This document shows, piece by piece, positions 1 through 6,450 of a DNA stretch of 11,351 bases; positions within the stretch are counted from its first letter, which is position 1; each line of letters begins with the position of its first letter. Location: assembly GCA_003552425.1 (NCBI GenBank), contig PUMC01000067.1:1-11351 (forward strand). The letters run 5' to 3'. The notes beneath the pieces were generated by a model that was given only the letters and a program-made list of their open reading frames with translations, did not search any database and was not told the DNA's origin. The stretch is from Candidatus Acetothermia bacterium (GTDB lineage: Bacteria; Bipolaricaulota; Bipolaricaulia; Bipolaricaulales; Bipolaricaulaceae). The translations under genes and the position numbers were made by a program.

Positions 1-672
1 GATGTGGGCTGTGGAACAGGACGGCTTCTTCTTGACTACCGAAGCCGGGGCATGGACATTGACGGCGTGGACCTCTCTCCGGAGATGCTGGCCATCTGTC
101 GGCGGAAAGCAGCACAGCAAGGTCTGACGGTCACCACCTACGAACAAGCGATGGAGCGGTTGGATCTGCCACGGCGATACAGGACGATCATCGTTCCCTC
201 GAGTTCCTTTCAGCTTGTCACGGCGATCGACGATGCGTGGCAGGCACTGAGGCGCCTTCTTGCGCACCTCGGTGCGGGGGGGACGCTCGCCCTGTCGGTG
301 ATGGACCTCGACAAGGAAGCCCATCCAGCGACTTGGCAGCTTGTAGGTGAAGTCCAAACGGGCGAAGGGCAGGAGACGGTGCGGCGTTGGTCCCGCGCAA
401 CGTACGATCCGCTTACACGGTTGGAACATACGGAGGATCGCTACGAATGCTTTGGCCATGGTGAGGTGGTCTGCGCGGAGCACCATCGGCGTTCGCCCGC
501 CACGCGCTCGTACACGCTCCGCGAGATGTCGGCCATGCTCCACGAGGTGGGATTCACAGAGGTGCGTTCCCTGTCAGGTTTTTCCATGCGCCCGGCCACG
601 GATGAGGACCGGCTGCTCTGCTTCCTGGCCACGTTGCGGTCTGCCCGTTCCCGTCCTTCTGCGTTTGTGTAG
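1..672 (+). CDS. class I SAM-dependent methyltransferase, 5' end missing
   Basis: The reading frame is open from the first base, so the start lies left of the window and at least one strand and helix are missing. The visible part opens with DVGCGTG, the glycine-rich motif I that binds S-adenosylmethionine. It is followed by VDLSPEML, where the acidic residue that normally contacts the ribose hydroxyls sits, and then by a strand-like IIVPSSSFQLV. This is the Rossmann-like methyltransferase core typical of small-molecule enzymes of the Methyltransf_25/11 type. The C-terminal half carries no motif I recognise, so the substrate cannot be named. The stop is followed after 8 nt by the nucleotidyltransferase gene on the same strand, so the two may share a transcript, although a -10-like box overlaps this stop codon. 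The protein is probably cytosolic. The fold is secure; the function beyond methyl transfer is unknown. Confidence 0.85.
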   Translation, partial: DVGCGTGRLLLDYRSRGMDIDGVDLSPEMLAICRRKAAQQGLTVTTYEQAMERLDLPRRYRTIIVPSSSFQLVTAIDDAWQALRRLLAHLGAGGTLALSVMDLDKEAHPATWQLVGEVQTGEGQETVRRWSRATYDPLTRLEHTEDRYECFGHGEVVCAEHHRRSPATRSYTLREMSAMLHEVGFTEVRSLSGFSMRPATDEDRLLCFLATLRSARSRPSAFV

Positions 673-675
673 AAT
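670..675 (+). promoter_or_regulatory. candidate -10 box (TAGAAT) 5 nt before the MNT start
   Basis: TAGAAT fits the TANNNT pattern of a bacterial -10 element and is separated from the ATG at 681 by only five bases, with no Shine-Dalgarno sequence between. That would give a leaderless or near-leaderless mRNA. No convincing -35 is seen. The first three bases are forced by the upstream stop codon TAG, which weakens this example. Confidence 0.3.
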
Positions 676-680
676 CGGGC

Positions 681-1034
681 ATGGTTACGAATGGGCTCTC
701 GCCGCTTGAGGCACGAAAGCAGCTCCTCGGACGTGAACTCGAGCGATTCCTTGCGTACCTCAAGGCCCAGGATCCGCCGCCGGAGAAGGTGATCCTGTTC
801 GGTTCCTATGCGCGGGAAACGGAGGACGAGTGGGCAGACATCGATGTGGTGATCGTTCAGCGCACGGAGCTTCCGTTCATCCAGCGCACGCGGAGCCTCT
901 TGGAGGACTTCGACCCTGAGGTCGGCATGGACATCCTTGTCTATACGCCCGAGGAGTTCGCTGCGCTGGTCGAAGAACGACCCTTCTTCCGCGACGAGAT
1001 CTTGGCCAAAGGTCGCGTGCTCTATGAGCGCTGA
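681..1034 (+). CDS. MNT-type nucleotidyltransferase, likely antitoxin of a MNT/HEPN pair
   Basis: This 117-residue protein is a minimal nucleotidyltransferase of the polymerase-beta fold. The catalytic signature is G41-S42, ten residues, then D53-I-D55, exactly the GSX10DXD pattern of MntA-type proteins, and D84 in VGMDILVYT is the likely third metal-binding aspartate. In characterised MntA/HepT (type VII) systems the MNT protein adds AMP to the HEPN toxin and silences its RNase activity. Length is normal for the family. It ends in the sequence that starts the HEPN gene (11-bp overlap), as expected for a translationally coupled toxin-antitoxin pair. There is no clear Shine-Dalgarno before the ATG. 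The active site looks intact. The antitoxin role is inferred from family and context; other minimal nucleotidyltransferases are of unknown function. Confidence 0.85.
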   Translation: MVTNGLSPLEARKQLLGRELERFLAYLKAQDPPPEKVILFGSYARETEDEWADIDVVIVQRTELPFIQRTRSLLEDFDPEVGMDILVYTPEEFAALVEERPFFRDEILAKGRVLYER

Positions 1035-1398
1035 ACGGTGGTTGCGGTTCGCCAAGGAGGATTTGCGTATGGCTGAGCTCGCCCGTGATGAAGGTCTCCA
1101 TGCGCAAGCCTGTTTTCACGCCCAGCAGGTGGCGGAGAAGATGCTCAAAGGACACCTGCAGGGCCGCGGGCGGCGTCCCCCACGCACACACAGCATCGTG
1201 GACCTTGCGCGCTTGGCAACGAAGGAAGATCTCCCCAAGGATCTTGGCCGCCGTCTGGCGGCGTTGGACGCGTTTTACCTGACAACCCGCTACCCTGATG
1301 CGGTACCCTCCGACGAGGCGCGGCCTGGCGCATCGGAGTCGGGTGACGCCATCGAACTCGCTCGCGAGGTGCTGGATTGGGGTAAGGACCGACTGTAG
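1024..1398 (+). CDS. HEPN domain protein, likely RNase toxin partner of the MNT gene
   Basis: This 124-residue, all-helical protein matches the HEPN family (PF05168 type). An N-terminal helix with FAKEDLRMAELA leads into ACFHAQQVAEKMLKGHL, and the active-site loop is RRPPRTHSIVDL. R51 and H56 give an R-X4-H motif, the residues used for RNA cleavage in HEPN ribonucleases. FYLTTRYPDAVPSDEA and a last helix ending VLDWGKDRL are also typical of the family, so the reading frame is real to its stop. The ATG lies inside the end of the MNT gene (ATGAGCGCTGA), giving an 11-bp overlap and likely coupling. Family knowledge suggests a dimeric RNase held inactive by AMPylation. Some PF05168 proteins are not known toxins, so the role is an inference. 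The 3' end overlaps the convergent acetyltransferase frame. Confidence 0.85.
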   Translation: MSAERWLRFAKEDLRMAELARDEGLHAQACFHAQQVAEKMLKGHLQGRGRRPPRTHSIVDLARLATKEDLPKDLGRRLAALDAFYLTTRYPDAVPSDEARPGASESGDAIELAREVLDWGKDRL

Positions 1399-2213
1399 CC
1401 TGGCACCTTGATAAGGTGTTGGGTAAGCGCGTCGTGCAACGCCTCTTCGGAGAGGAAGTTGTCGACCTCCTGTCCGTTGAAGCGCGTCCACCACCAGTCG
1501 CACGGGGAGGCGCGTACGGCCATGGCCTGTTCGTGGGTATCGATGGGGTACACGGCAAGACGGATACGCGCTCGATCAGGGTGTCTGTCGGTGACCCCAC
1601 GTAACCGGGTGATGTGGCGGATGCAGTACGGGCAGCGTGTGCTGTAAGCGGTCTCCACAGCGAGCATCCCTTGTTCCGATAAGTCCTGCGGGACATAGCG
1701 CGCCTCCGCCAACCGAGGTACCGGGAGCCCATTTCGGAATGGATACCAGAGGAGCGCAATGGTGCCATCGCGGGTGATCTCGCGGAAGCCCAGCTCAAGG
1801 AGCAGTGGAATTGGGAAGTGTGAGGGATGGTCCCATCCGAGCGTAGCCATGCCCGAGAACCCTTCATCCCGTGCTGCTTCAAGCGATGCCCGGACAAGCT
1901 CTTTCTCCTGCACGAGGTGCTCGGGATCGTCGACGTCGGTGCCCGCCCAGTGGTAGCATAGGAGCACAGCGGCTCCGGGAGCGAGGATCGGTGCAGGTGC
2001 CTCCTCCGCAGGGATGAACTCCGCAAACCCTCGAGACTTACCGTCAACGTAGGCGACCACCCCCCGCAACCCCCGGGCGATCATGCGCTTTCTCCAGACG
2101 GCTACCTGCTCGATATCTCCGAGCATCTGCTTCCCGGCGAGTTCCAGGCCACCCGGAAGGCAAACCACATCACCAACCGTGCTCTCAGTCAACGGTTTCA
2201 GATCAGCTTCCAT
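1290..2213 (-). CDS. GNAT acetyltransferase fused to a thioredoxin-like (CPYC, YoaP-like) domain
   Basis: This 307-residue protein has two parts. Residues about 40-160 resemble a GNAT N-acetyltransferase: GVVAYVDGKSRGFAEFIPAE is the beta2-beta3 hairpin, LVRASLEAARDEGFSGMATLGW the helix and strand after the acetyl-CoA site, and LLLELGFREI the final strand. Residues about 183-268 begin AVETAYSTRCPYC, a strand ending in a C194-P-Y-C197 redox-type motif, and end WWWTRFNGQEVDNFLSEEALHDAL, which resembles the end of YoaP-type C-terminal domains found behind GNATs. The substrate is unknown. The start is well supported: GAGGAGG stands 7 nt before the ATG. Residues from about 272 on are Ser/Arg-rich, match no domain and lie antisense to the HEPN gene, so the family-like protein ends near residue 269. 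The gene is divergent from marR. Confidence 0.75.
   Translation of the reverse strand: MEADLKPLTESTVGDVVCLPGGLELAGKQMLGDIEQVAVWRKRMIARGLRGVVAYVDGKSRGFAEFIPAEEAPAPILAPGAAVLLCYHWAGTDVDDPEHLVQEKELVRASLEAARDEGFSGMATLGWDHPSHFPIPLLLELGFREITRDGTIALLWYPFRNGLPVPRLAEARYVPQDLSEQGMLAVETAYSTRCPYCIRHITRLRGVTDRHPDRARIRLAVYPIDTHEQAMAVRASPCDWWWTRFNGQEVDNFLSEEALHDALTQHLIKVPGYSRSLPQSSTSRASSMASPDSDAPGRASSEGTASG
1404..1418. repeat. short perfect hairpin just after the HEPN stop
   Basis: CACCTT-GAT-AAGGTG is a six-base-pair stem with a three-base loop, extendable by one G-T pair. It starts five bases after the HEPN stop codon. No T-run follows on either strand, so it is at best a weak terminator or an RNA 3' end. 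It also lies within the acetyltransferase reading frame on the other strand. Confidence 0.3.
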
Positions 2214-2251
2214 GTGCTGCCCTCCTCCTCGCTTCAGGATGTTCTTCCCTC

Positions 2252-2277
2252 GTGGTAACGCTGACCAAGCTTACCAC
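2252..2277. promoter_or_regulatory. imperfect inverted repeat in the marR/GNAT divergent region
   Basis: GTGGTAA at 2252-2258 pairs perfectly with TTACCAC at 2271-2277, and the inner GCT (2260-2262) pairs with AGC (2268-2270) around one unpaired base and a five-base centre. It lies 38 bases upstream of the acetyltransferase ATG. It could be an operator or a stem-loop in that gene's leader. The sequence does not decide which. Confidence 0.35.
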
Positions 2278-2299
2278 AAAGCACGATCCACAGTGTCGA

Positions 2300-2328
2300 T
2301 TGACGGGGGCTCATTAGGAGTCTAATAT
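2300..2328 (+). promoter_or_regulatory. sigma-70-type promoter of the marR-ABC operon
   Basis: TTGACG (2300-2305) and TAATAT (2323-2328) are separated by exactly 17 bases, an almost consensus housekeeping promoter pointing at marR. The predicted transcript would start near 2335 and have a leader of about 33 nt before the ATG at 2368. It is the only promoter in the window with both elements well formed. Confidence 0.7.
2313..2326. promoter_or_regulatory. putative MarR operator overlapping the -10 box
   Basis: ATTAG-GAGT-CTAAT is a perfect five-base inverted repeat with a four-base centre. It covers the spacer and most of the -10 box of the promoter ahead of marR. MarR proteins are dimers that usually repress their own operons by binding such palindromes over the promoter. 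The position fits autorepression that is released when an exported compound binds the regulator. Confidence 0.55.
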
Positions 2329-2367
2329 TATGGACCCTAAGCATGTGCCTGGGGCGACCCAACGACG

Positions 2368-2829
2368 ATGAACAGTAGGAAGGCTGAACGTGAGGCAGGA
2401 CTGACCACCGGGCAGCTCCTCCTGCGTACGAGCAAGCTGGCGCGAGAGCGGATGCGGACCCATCTGCACGCGTTGGGATTGCACCGCGGGCAGGGGTTCA
2501 TCCTGTGGCGCCTGAGTTGCCAGGATGGTCTGGCGCAGGGGGAACTCGCGCGAAGCTTGAACATCACGCCAGCGACGGTGTCAGGGGCACTCAGGCGGAT
2601 GGAGCAGGCGGGTTGGGTGACCCGGCGCCCCGATGCGCGTGATCAGCGTGTGTCACGGGTCTTCCTGTCGGAAGAGGGACGCAGGTTGCACAAGAGTTTG
2701 GCCAAGGCGTTTCGCGCCTTAGAGGACGAGCTGCTTGCTGCGCTCACCCCTGATGAGGAAGCTCAGCTCCGGAAAGCTCTGGAGAAGCTCTACGTGGTAC
2801 TCCACGAGCAACACCCACAGGTGGACTAG
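2368..2829 (+). CDS. MarR-family transcriptional regulator
   Basis: This 153-residue protein has the MarR layout. An N-terminal dimerisation helix is followed by a winged helix-turn-helix at about residues 40-104 and C-terminal dimerisation helices. LAQGELARSLNITPATVSGALRRMEQAGWV holds the HTH with its recognition helix at about 66-80, and RRPDARDQRVSRVFLSEEG is the beta wing with the conserved Asp-Arg. Length is standard. The stop overlaps the GTG start of the first ABC gene by one base, and both ABC genes follow without a gap. It is therefore most likely the ligand-responsive repressor of the exporter, acting on the palindrome over its own promoter. The start at 2368 has only a weak ribosome site. 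Upstream ATGs at 2330 and 2343 are out of frame and quickly terminated. Confidence 0.92.
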   Translation: MNSRKAEREAGLTTGQLLLRTSKLARERMRTHLHALGLHRGQGFILWRLSCQDGLAQGELARSLNITPATVSGALRRMEQAGWVTRRPDARDQRVSRVFLSEEGRRLHKSLAKAFRALEDELLAALTPDEEAQLRKALEKLYVVLHEQHPQVD

Positions 2830-4577
2830 TGCGCTCACTGCTCCGAATCTACCGCTTTGTAGGGCCCTATCGGTGGCAGGCGATATCCGCGCTCACGCTG
2901 CTCGTGGGGATGGTGGCCGCCGACCTTCTGATCCCCCGGCTTGCCCAACGGGTGATCGACGAAGGCATCTCTGTGGGCAATCTTCCCCTTATCTGGAGCA
3001 CCTCGGCCACGATGGTGGCGGCCGCCGCACTGAGCGCTGTGTTCGCCGTGGCCAACAGTGTGCTCTCCGTGCGTGTCGGGCAAGGGTTCGCCGCTGATGT
3101 ACGGGAAGCTCTGTTCCGCAAGGTACAGAGCTTCTCTCCAGCGGAACTCGACCGCTTTCCCACAGGTCAGCTCTTGGTGCGTTCTACGAGCGACGTGCAC
3201 ATGGTTCAGATGATCGTCGCCATGTCCCTCAGGATCATGACCCGAGCGCCGATCTGGGTGCTGGGAAGTGTCGTGCTTCTCGTGATCACAAGCCGTGAGC
3301 TTGCGTTGATGATGGCGGCGTTCGTGCCGGTGATTGTCCTTCTCGTGTGGTTGTTCGCCCGGCGCGCCCGGCCGATGTTCACCCAAGTCCAGGAGCGGCT
3401 CGACCGGCTGAACACGGTCTTGCAGGAGAATCTGGCTGGTGTTCGGGTCGTGCGTGCGTTCCACCGTGCTGAGCACGAGAAGAGGCGGTTCGAGGAAGCC
3501 AACGAGGCCCTCACGTTGCGGCAGATCAGGGTGATGCGCCTCTTGGCGGTGCTTATCCCCACGATGATGCTCATCGTGAACCTGGGGATCGTGGGTGCTG
3601 TGTGGCTCGGTGGGGGGGCGGTGTTGGATGGGCGACTCACCGCCGGGCAGGTGGTCGCATCGGTCAACTACCTCGTGTTCGCCTTGTTCCCGTTGATGAT
3701 GCTGGCCGGGATGCTGGGTCCGCTTGCCGCTGCTGAAGCCTCGGCCACACGTATCCTCGAAGTGCTGGAAACCGAACCCAGTGTGCGCGGGGGTTCGCGG
3801 GTGCCCCCCACGCAACGCGGTCGGGTTACCTTCGAGGGGGTAGCGTTTGGATACGACGGTGGAGCCCCTGTCCTGGAGAACATCGATCTCGTTGCTGAGC
3901 CTGGTGAGACGGTTGCCGTCCTCGGAGCCACGGGCTCCGGGAAGTCCACGCTTGTGCAACTGATCCCCCGCTTCTACGACGTCCGTGCGGGCAGGATTAC
4001 CGTGGACGGGGTCGACGTGCGGGAGCTTCCCCTTCGGGATCTCCGGGGTCGGATAGGGATGGTCCTCCAGGAGAGTGTTCTCTTCACCGGCACGATTCGG
4101 GAGAACATCTGCTTCGGGCGGCCCGATGCCAGCGATGCGGAGATGATCGCCGCTGCCAAGGCTGCCCAGGCCCATGCGTTCATCGACGCGTTGCCCGAGG
4201 GCTACGAAACGCTCATTGGTCCGCGAGGGTTGACGCTCTCCGGGGGCCAACGGCAGCGCATCGCTATTGCTCGAGCGCTTGTCGTGCGCCCTCAGGTGCT
4301 GATCCTCGACGACAGCACCAGTGCGGTGGATGTGGAGACAGAAGTCCGGCTTCAGGATGCGCTGGACAGACTGCTCAGGGAGTCCGATCGTTCGACCACG
4401 CGGTTCGTCGTCGCCCAGAGGATTAGCACTGTGTTGCTTGCCGACAAGATCATCGTTCTTGACAAGGGACGCATTGCTGCGCTGGGATCCCACGGGACGC
4501 TGCTGGCCGAGAGCTCCCTCTACCGGGACATCTACCGCTCTCAACTGGATGAACCCGAAGAGGCTGTTCATGGCTAG
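2829..4577 (+). CDS. ABC exporter half-transporter with degenerate ATPase site (subunit 1 of a heterodimer)
   Basis: This 582-residue protein is a type IV (MsbA-like) half-transporter. A six-helix membrane domain occupies about residues 10-305, and the nucleotide-binding domain about 330-575. Walker A is GATGSGKST (366-374), the Q-loop Q414 and the signature LSGGQ (470-474). Walker B reads LILDD, so the catalytic glutamate is replaced by D495, and the switch-loop histidine is Q530 (VVAQRIST). This Asp/Gln pair marks the non-hydrolysing site of heterodimeric exporters such as TM287/288 and LmrCD, so this is the TM287-like partner. It starts at a GTG that overlaps the marR stop, with AGGTGG just upstream. 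It ends 8 bp inside the second subunit gene. The likely role is drug or lipid export in the cytoplasmic membrane; the substrate is not shown. Confidence 0.93.
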   Translation: MRSLLRIYRFVGPYRWQAISALTLLVGMVAADLLIPRLAQRVIDEGISVGNLPLIWSTSATMVAAAALSAVFAVANSVLSVRVGQGFAADVREALFRKVQSFSPAELDRFPTGQLLVRSTSDVHMVQMIVAMSLRIMTRAPIWVLGSVVLLVITSRELALMMAAFVPVIVLLVWLFARRARPMFTQVQERLDRLNTVLQENLAGVRVVRAFHRAEHEKRRFEEANEALTLRQIRVMRLLAVLIPTMMLIVNLGIVGAVWLGGGAVLDGRLTAGQVVASVNYLVFALFPLMMLAGMLGPLAAAEASATRILEVLETEPSVRGGSRVPPTQRGRVTFEGVAFGYDGGAPVLENIDLVAEPGETVAVLGATGSGKSTLVQLIPRFYDVRAGRITVDGVDVRELPLRDLRGRIGMVLQESVLFTGTIRENICFGRPDASDAEMIAAAKAAQAHAFIDALPEGYETLIGPRGLTLSGGQRQRIAIARALVVRPQVLILDDSTSAVDVETEVRLQDALDRLLRESDRSTTRFVVAQRISTVLLADKIIVLDKGRIAALGSHGTLLAESSLYRDIYRSQLDEPEEAVHG

Positions 4578-6450
4578 CGGCGGCCGCCGGACCGAAGGTC
4601 CCCCGGGAGGCGGGCGCATGCCCGGTCCAGCAGGAAGGATGATGGGTCCGCGCATCGAACGGGCCAAGGATGTACGCGGTGCGGTGCGCCGTCTACTGGG
4701 ATACCTGCGTGCGTTCCGCAAGCGTCTGGTGTTCGTGGTGGGGTTGGCGGCGCTGGGGACGAGCATGGCACTTCTGGGGCCCCTGCTCATGGGCCAGGCG
4801 ATCGACCTTGTGGTAGACGGTCGAGGAAGCGGCGCCCTCGTCAGCATGGTGCTGCTCATGCTCGGAGCCTACGGGTTGTCCTGGCTCGCTGACCTTGCCC
4901 AGGGGTGGATCATGGCCGGCGTGGCGCAGCGGGCCATGTTCCGACTCCGCGACGATCTGTTCGCACACGTGCAGACACTCCCCATGAGGTTCTTTGACCG
5001 TCGGCCGTACGGAGAGCTCATGAGTCGTCTGACGAACGATATGGATGCGATCAGCCGGGTGCTCTCCCAGAGCGTGACCCAGCTGTTCTCGTCGGGGTTG
5101 ACGCTGATCGGTGTGCTCGCCGTCATGTTCGCGCTTAACCCATGGCTTGCTCTGGGGTCGATGCTCGTGTTCCCCATGATGATGGGGCTGGTGGGTTTCG
5201 TCGCCCGCCGCACACGAACCTCCTTCCGTGGTTACCAGCGGGAACTGGGAGCGCTCAACGGTTTGCTCGAGGAGACCTACGGTGGCCAGAAGGTTGTGCT
5301 GGCCTTTGGGAGGCAGGACGACGTTCTCCGCCGGTTCCGCGAAGCCAACGCCAAGGTACGGCAACTTGGCATCTACGCGCAGAGCTACGCCCTGCTCGTT
5401 CCACCGATGATGGGCATCCTTGCCAATGCCAATGTCGCTGTGATCGCGGGACTCGGAGGTTGGATGACCGTCCAGGGGCTTGCCACTGTGGGTACGATCG
5501 CTGCGTTTATCACCTACTCGCGGCGCTTCGCGCAGCCGCTCCGCATGCTGGGCGATCTGTACAACCAGATCCAGGCGGCGGTTGCCGGTGCAGAGCGGGT
5601 GTTCGAGGTGCTCGACGAGCCCCCTGAGCCAGAGGATGCGGCCCTTCTTGCTCCGCGCAACCGTGCCCGCGGCGAGGTGCTGTTCGACAGCGTGACGTTT
5701 GCCTACGATCCCGGTCAGATTGTGCTCAAGGATGTCTCCCTGCACGCTCGCCCTGGGGAGATCGTGGCGTTGGTGGGACCCACGGGGGCGGGCAAGACAA
5801 CGATCGTCAATCTCCTGTCGCGGTTCTACGATCTTGACCGAGGCAGCATTCGCGTGGACGGTCGGGATATCCGCGACGTGGCCCGGGGTGAGCTTCGTCG
5901 GCAGCTGGGCGTCGTTCTTCAGCAGACGTTCATGTTCTCCGAGAGCGTTCTTGCCAACATACGTTACGGCAGACCGGAGGCCACCGAAGCTGAGGTAGAG
6001 GAGGCGGCACGGCTCGTTGGTGCCGACGTTTTCGTCAGGCGGCTTCCCGACGGTTACCACACGCGTCTGGCGGAGCGGGGGGAGAACCTCAGTCAGGGGC
6101 AGCGCCAGCTCATCGCCATTGCCCGCGCGGTGCTCGCCGCTCCGCAGATTCTTGTGCTGGATGAGGCGACAAGCAGCGTGGACACGCGTACCGAAGCTCA
6201 GCTTCAGCGAGCGCTCCGTACGCTGATGGAAGGGCGGACGAGCTTCGTGATCGCCCATCGCCTCTCCACGATTCGCAACGCCGATCAGGTTCTCGTGATT
6301 CAGGATGGACGGATTGTGGAACAGGGCACCCACGATGTGTTGCTCGCGTCGGGAGGGGCTTATCACCGGTTGTACATGAGCCAATTCCGCGGGGTACCCG
6401 CCGCCCAGCCCGTATCGCACGAAGACGCCGAGACCTCTCAGCCCAGGTAG
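4570..6450 (+). CDS. ABC exporter half-transporter with canonical ATPase residues (subunit 2 of a heterodimer)
   Basis: This protein has 626 residues when started at the ATG at 4570. That start is preceded by GAAGAGG at 6 nt and overlaps the first subunit's stop by 8 bp; the frame is open further upstream, but that stretch is antisense-like shadow. A Gly/Arg/Pro-rich tail (about residues 2-27) precedes the membrane domain (about 48-340) and the nucleotide-binding domain (about 368-610). Walker A is GPTGAGKTT (403-411), the Q-loop Q451, Walker B LVLDE with catalytic E532, and the switch histidine H563. The signature is LSQGQ (507-511) instead of LSGGQ. It therefore supplies the active Walker residues and the altered signature, exactly complementing subunit 1. 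The Gly/Pro-rich N-terminus recurs in YheH/TM288-like subunits. The gene ends tail-to-tail over the ZIP gene by 13 bp. Confidence 0.93.
   Translation: MASGGRRTEGPPGGGRMPGPAGRMMGPRIERAKDVRGAVRRLLGYLRAFRKRLVFVVGLAALGTSMALLGPLLMGQAIDLVVDGRGSGALVSMVLLMLGAYGLSWLADLAQGWIMAGVAQRAMFRLRDDLFAHVQTLPMRFFDRRPYGELMSRLTNDMDAISRVLSQSVTQLFSSGLTLIGVLAVMFALNPWLALGSMLVFPMMMGLVGFVARRTRTSFRGYQRELGALNGLLEETYGGQKVVLAFGRQDDVLRRFREANAKVRQLGIYAQSYALLVPPMMGILANANVAVIAGLGGWMTVQGLATVGTIAAFITYSRRFAQPLRMLGDLYNQIQAAVAGAERVFEVLDEPPEPEDAALLAPRNRARGEVLFDSVTFAYDPGQIVLKDVSLHARPGEIVALVGPTGAGKTTIVNLLSRFYDLDRGSIRVDGRDIRDVARGELRRQLGVVLQQTFMFSESVLANIRYGRPEATEAEVEEAARLVGADVFVRRLPDGYHTRLAERGENLSQGQRQLIAIARAVLAAPQILVLDEATSSVDTRTEAQLQRALRTLMEGRTSFVIAHRLSTIRNADQVLVIQDGRIVEQGTHDVLLASGGAYHRLYMSQFRGVPAAQPVSHEDAETSQPR

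Noticed and set aside
1145..2047. Alternative minus-strand frame of 300 codons over the acetyltransferase
   Set aside because: Low-complexity Ser/Arg/Pro-rich translation with no domain; the overlapping frame starting at 2213 has GNAT and CPYC features and a strong ribosome site.
2330..2371. 13-codon leader frame MDPKHVPGATQRR whose TGA overlaps the marR ATG
   Set aside because: Its ATG lies one base after the -10 box, upstream of the expected transcript start, and it has no ribosome site. It would matter only if transcription begins earlier.
4321..4569. Upstream extension of the second ABC subunit's reading frame
   Set aside because: This part lies inside the first subunit's ATPase domain in another frame; the ATG at 4570 has a good ribosome site and gives a family-like N-terminus.
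2835..4859. Very long open frame (674 codons) on the minus strand opposite the first ABC gene
   Set aside because: It is rich in His, Arg, Pro and Glu with no domain, and is the usual open antisense frame of a GC-rich gene; the plus-strand frame has every ABC motif.
4693..6420. Long open frame (575 codons) on the minus strand opposite the second ABC gene
   Set aside because: Same antisense shadow; composition is unlike a folded protein and no motif is present.
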